Shown here piece after piece: positions 63,571-64,000 of a stretch of DNA of 64,000 nt (position 1 is its first letter; the number at the start of each line of letters is the position of its first letter). Source of the stretch: Methylobacterium soli (lineage in GTDB: Bacteria > Pseudomonadota > Alphaproteobacteria > Rhizobiales > Beijerinckiaceae). The notes under the pieces are model-generated. The model saw only the letters and a program-made list of their open reading frames with translations. It was not told the DNA's origin and did no database searches. The DNA is taken from positions 62,001-126,000 of the forward strand of contig NZ_VZZK01000001.1 in assembly GCF_008806385.1 (NCBI RefSeq), written 5' to 3'. The position numbers and the translations under genes are program-made.

Positions 63571-64000
63571 TCAGTCCTTAGCCGCGCGCGCGCGTTTGAG
63601 CCGATACAGGGCGTCGAGCGCCTCGCGCGGCGTCATCGCGTCAGGGTCGATCGTGTCGAGGAGCAAACCCAGGGCGTCGTCGGCTTCCGGTGCCGGCTCC
63701 GGCGGAGGTGGTGGCGGGGCGAGGCTCGCGAATAGCGGCAGATCGTCGATCCTGGGCCGGGAGGGCCGCTCGCGCTCGGCCTTCTCCAGCCCCTTCAGGA
63801 TTGCACTGGCCCGGGCGATCACGCTCGCGGGCAATCCAGCAAGGCGCGCCACCTGAAGGCCGTAGGAGCGCTCGGCGACGCCCGGGACGACCTCGTGGAG
63901 AAACACAACCTGCCCCCGGTGCTCGGCGACCTTAAGAGTCGCATTGTCGAGACGGGACAGGCGCTGGCTCAGCGCGGTCAGCTCGTGGAAATGGGTGGCG
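63571..64000 (-). CDS. mutS: DNA mismatch repair protein MutS, C-terminal part (cut by window edge)
   Basis: The frame runs open through the right edge. The visible C-terminal 142 residues begin in the ATPase domain ([14 protein letters not shown]), followed by [23 protein letters not shown], the MutS C-terminal helix-turn-helix signature, and a short Pro-rich linker leading to a final helix ([17 protein letters not shown]). The rest of the gene lies beyond 64000. Convergent with the lovR-like gene, 6 nt between stops. Confidence 0.95.
   Translation of the reverse strand, partial: ATHFHELTALSQRLSRLDNATLKVAEHRGQVVFLHEVVPGVAERSYGLQVARLAGLPASVIARASAILKGLEKAERERPSRPRIDDLPLFASLAPPPPPPEPAPEADDALGLLLDTIDPDAMTPREALDALYRLKRARAAKD

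Noticed and set aside
1..64000. Mobile elements, prophage, toxin-antitoxin, CRISPR or defence systems
   Set aside because: Looked for transposase, integrase, Cas and defence motifs in all recognisable proteins and found none; no long terminal inverted repeats or regularly spaced repeats were seen by eye.

Overview
The window reads as a chromosomal segment of a very GC-rich, flagellated alphaproteobacterium of the order Hyphomicrobiales, most likely Methylobacterium or a close relative. The strongest markers are a divergent pair for ethylmalonyl-CoA mutase and crotonyl-CoA carboxylase/reductase (the ethylmalonyl-CoA pathway of serine-cycle methylotrophs), a class I PHA synthase, homospermidine synthase, the CtrA-inhibitor SciP, and a LovK/LovR-type blue-light sensor pair. 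I see no rRNA, tRNA, CRISPR array, insertion sequence, phage gene or origin. The genus call is an inference; the order call is firmer.

Layout. 0-10.3 kb: phaC, a FadL porin (convergent, sharing a hairpin terminator), a fumarylacetoacetate-hydrolase family enzyme, bioB, an orphan sensor kinase, a TVP38/TMEM64 membrane protein, a PmtA-like methyltransferase and mnmA. 10.6-18.5 kb: a flagellar cluster, fliK-flgD-sciP, then fliF-fliG-fliH-fliN-flbD, with a CtrA-type box before fliF. 18.5-22.9 kb: a small unknown gene, an unlinked capsule-export (KpsE-type) protein, a thin [2Fe-2S] ferredoxin-like protein and an HpnL/LPG-synthase-like membrane protein lie between flbD and fliP. 22.9-28 kb: a large secreted TPR protein with its own CtrA-type box, a small secreted protein, an IalB-family protein and a 58-residue protein.

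28-35 kb: homospermidine synthase, two unknown proteins, and three sugar-nucleotide genes (WbpM/WreV-, WbpV/WreQ- and WbpL/WreU-like) that could make UDP-QuiNAc-type sugar and start a surface glycan. 35-39 kb: ecm and ccr diverge from a 458-bp regulatory region holding a near-perfect 18-bp palindrome. 39-45 kb: leuD, a lytic transglycosylase, a RidA-family gene whose 5' end looks frameshifted, rplS, nfuA, tsaB-rimI and a PlsC-like acyltransferase. 45-52.5 kb: the conserved miaB-phoH-ybeY-corC-lnt run, followed by an MFS transporter. 52.7-59.2 kb: katA and oxyR, divergent, with an OxyR-type site in place, then an AbrB-family membrane protein, dgkA, ilvA and mgtC. 59.3-64 kb: an EcsC-family protein, an AmpG-like transporter, the LOV kinase and its single-domain response regulator under a candidate EcfG promoter, and the 3' end of mutS at the window edge.

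Base composition changes near 39 kb: the left part has extreme third-position GC, and the right part is visibly less extreme although its genes are equally core. Positions and motifs were read by eye; no alignment, HMM search or promoter scan was run.
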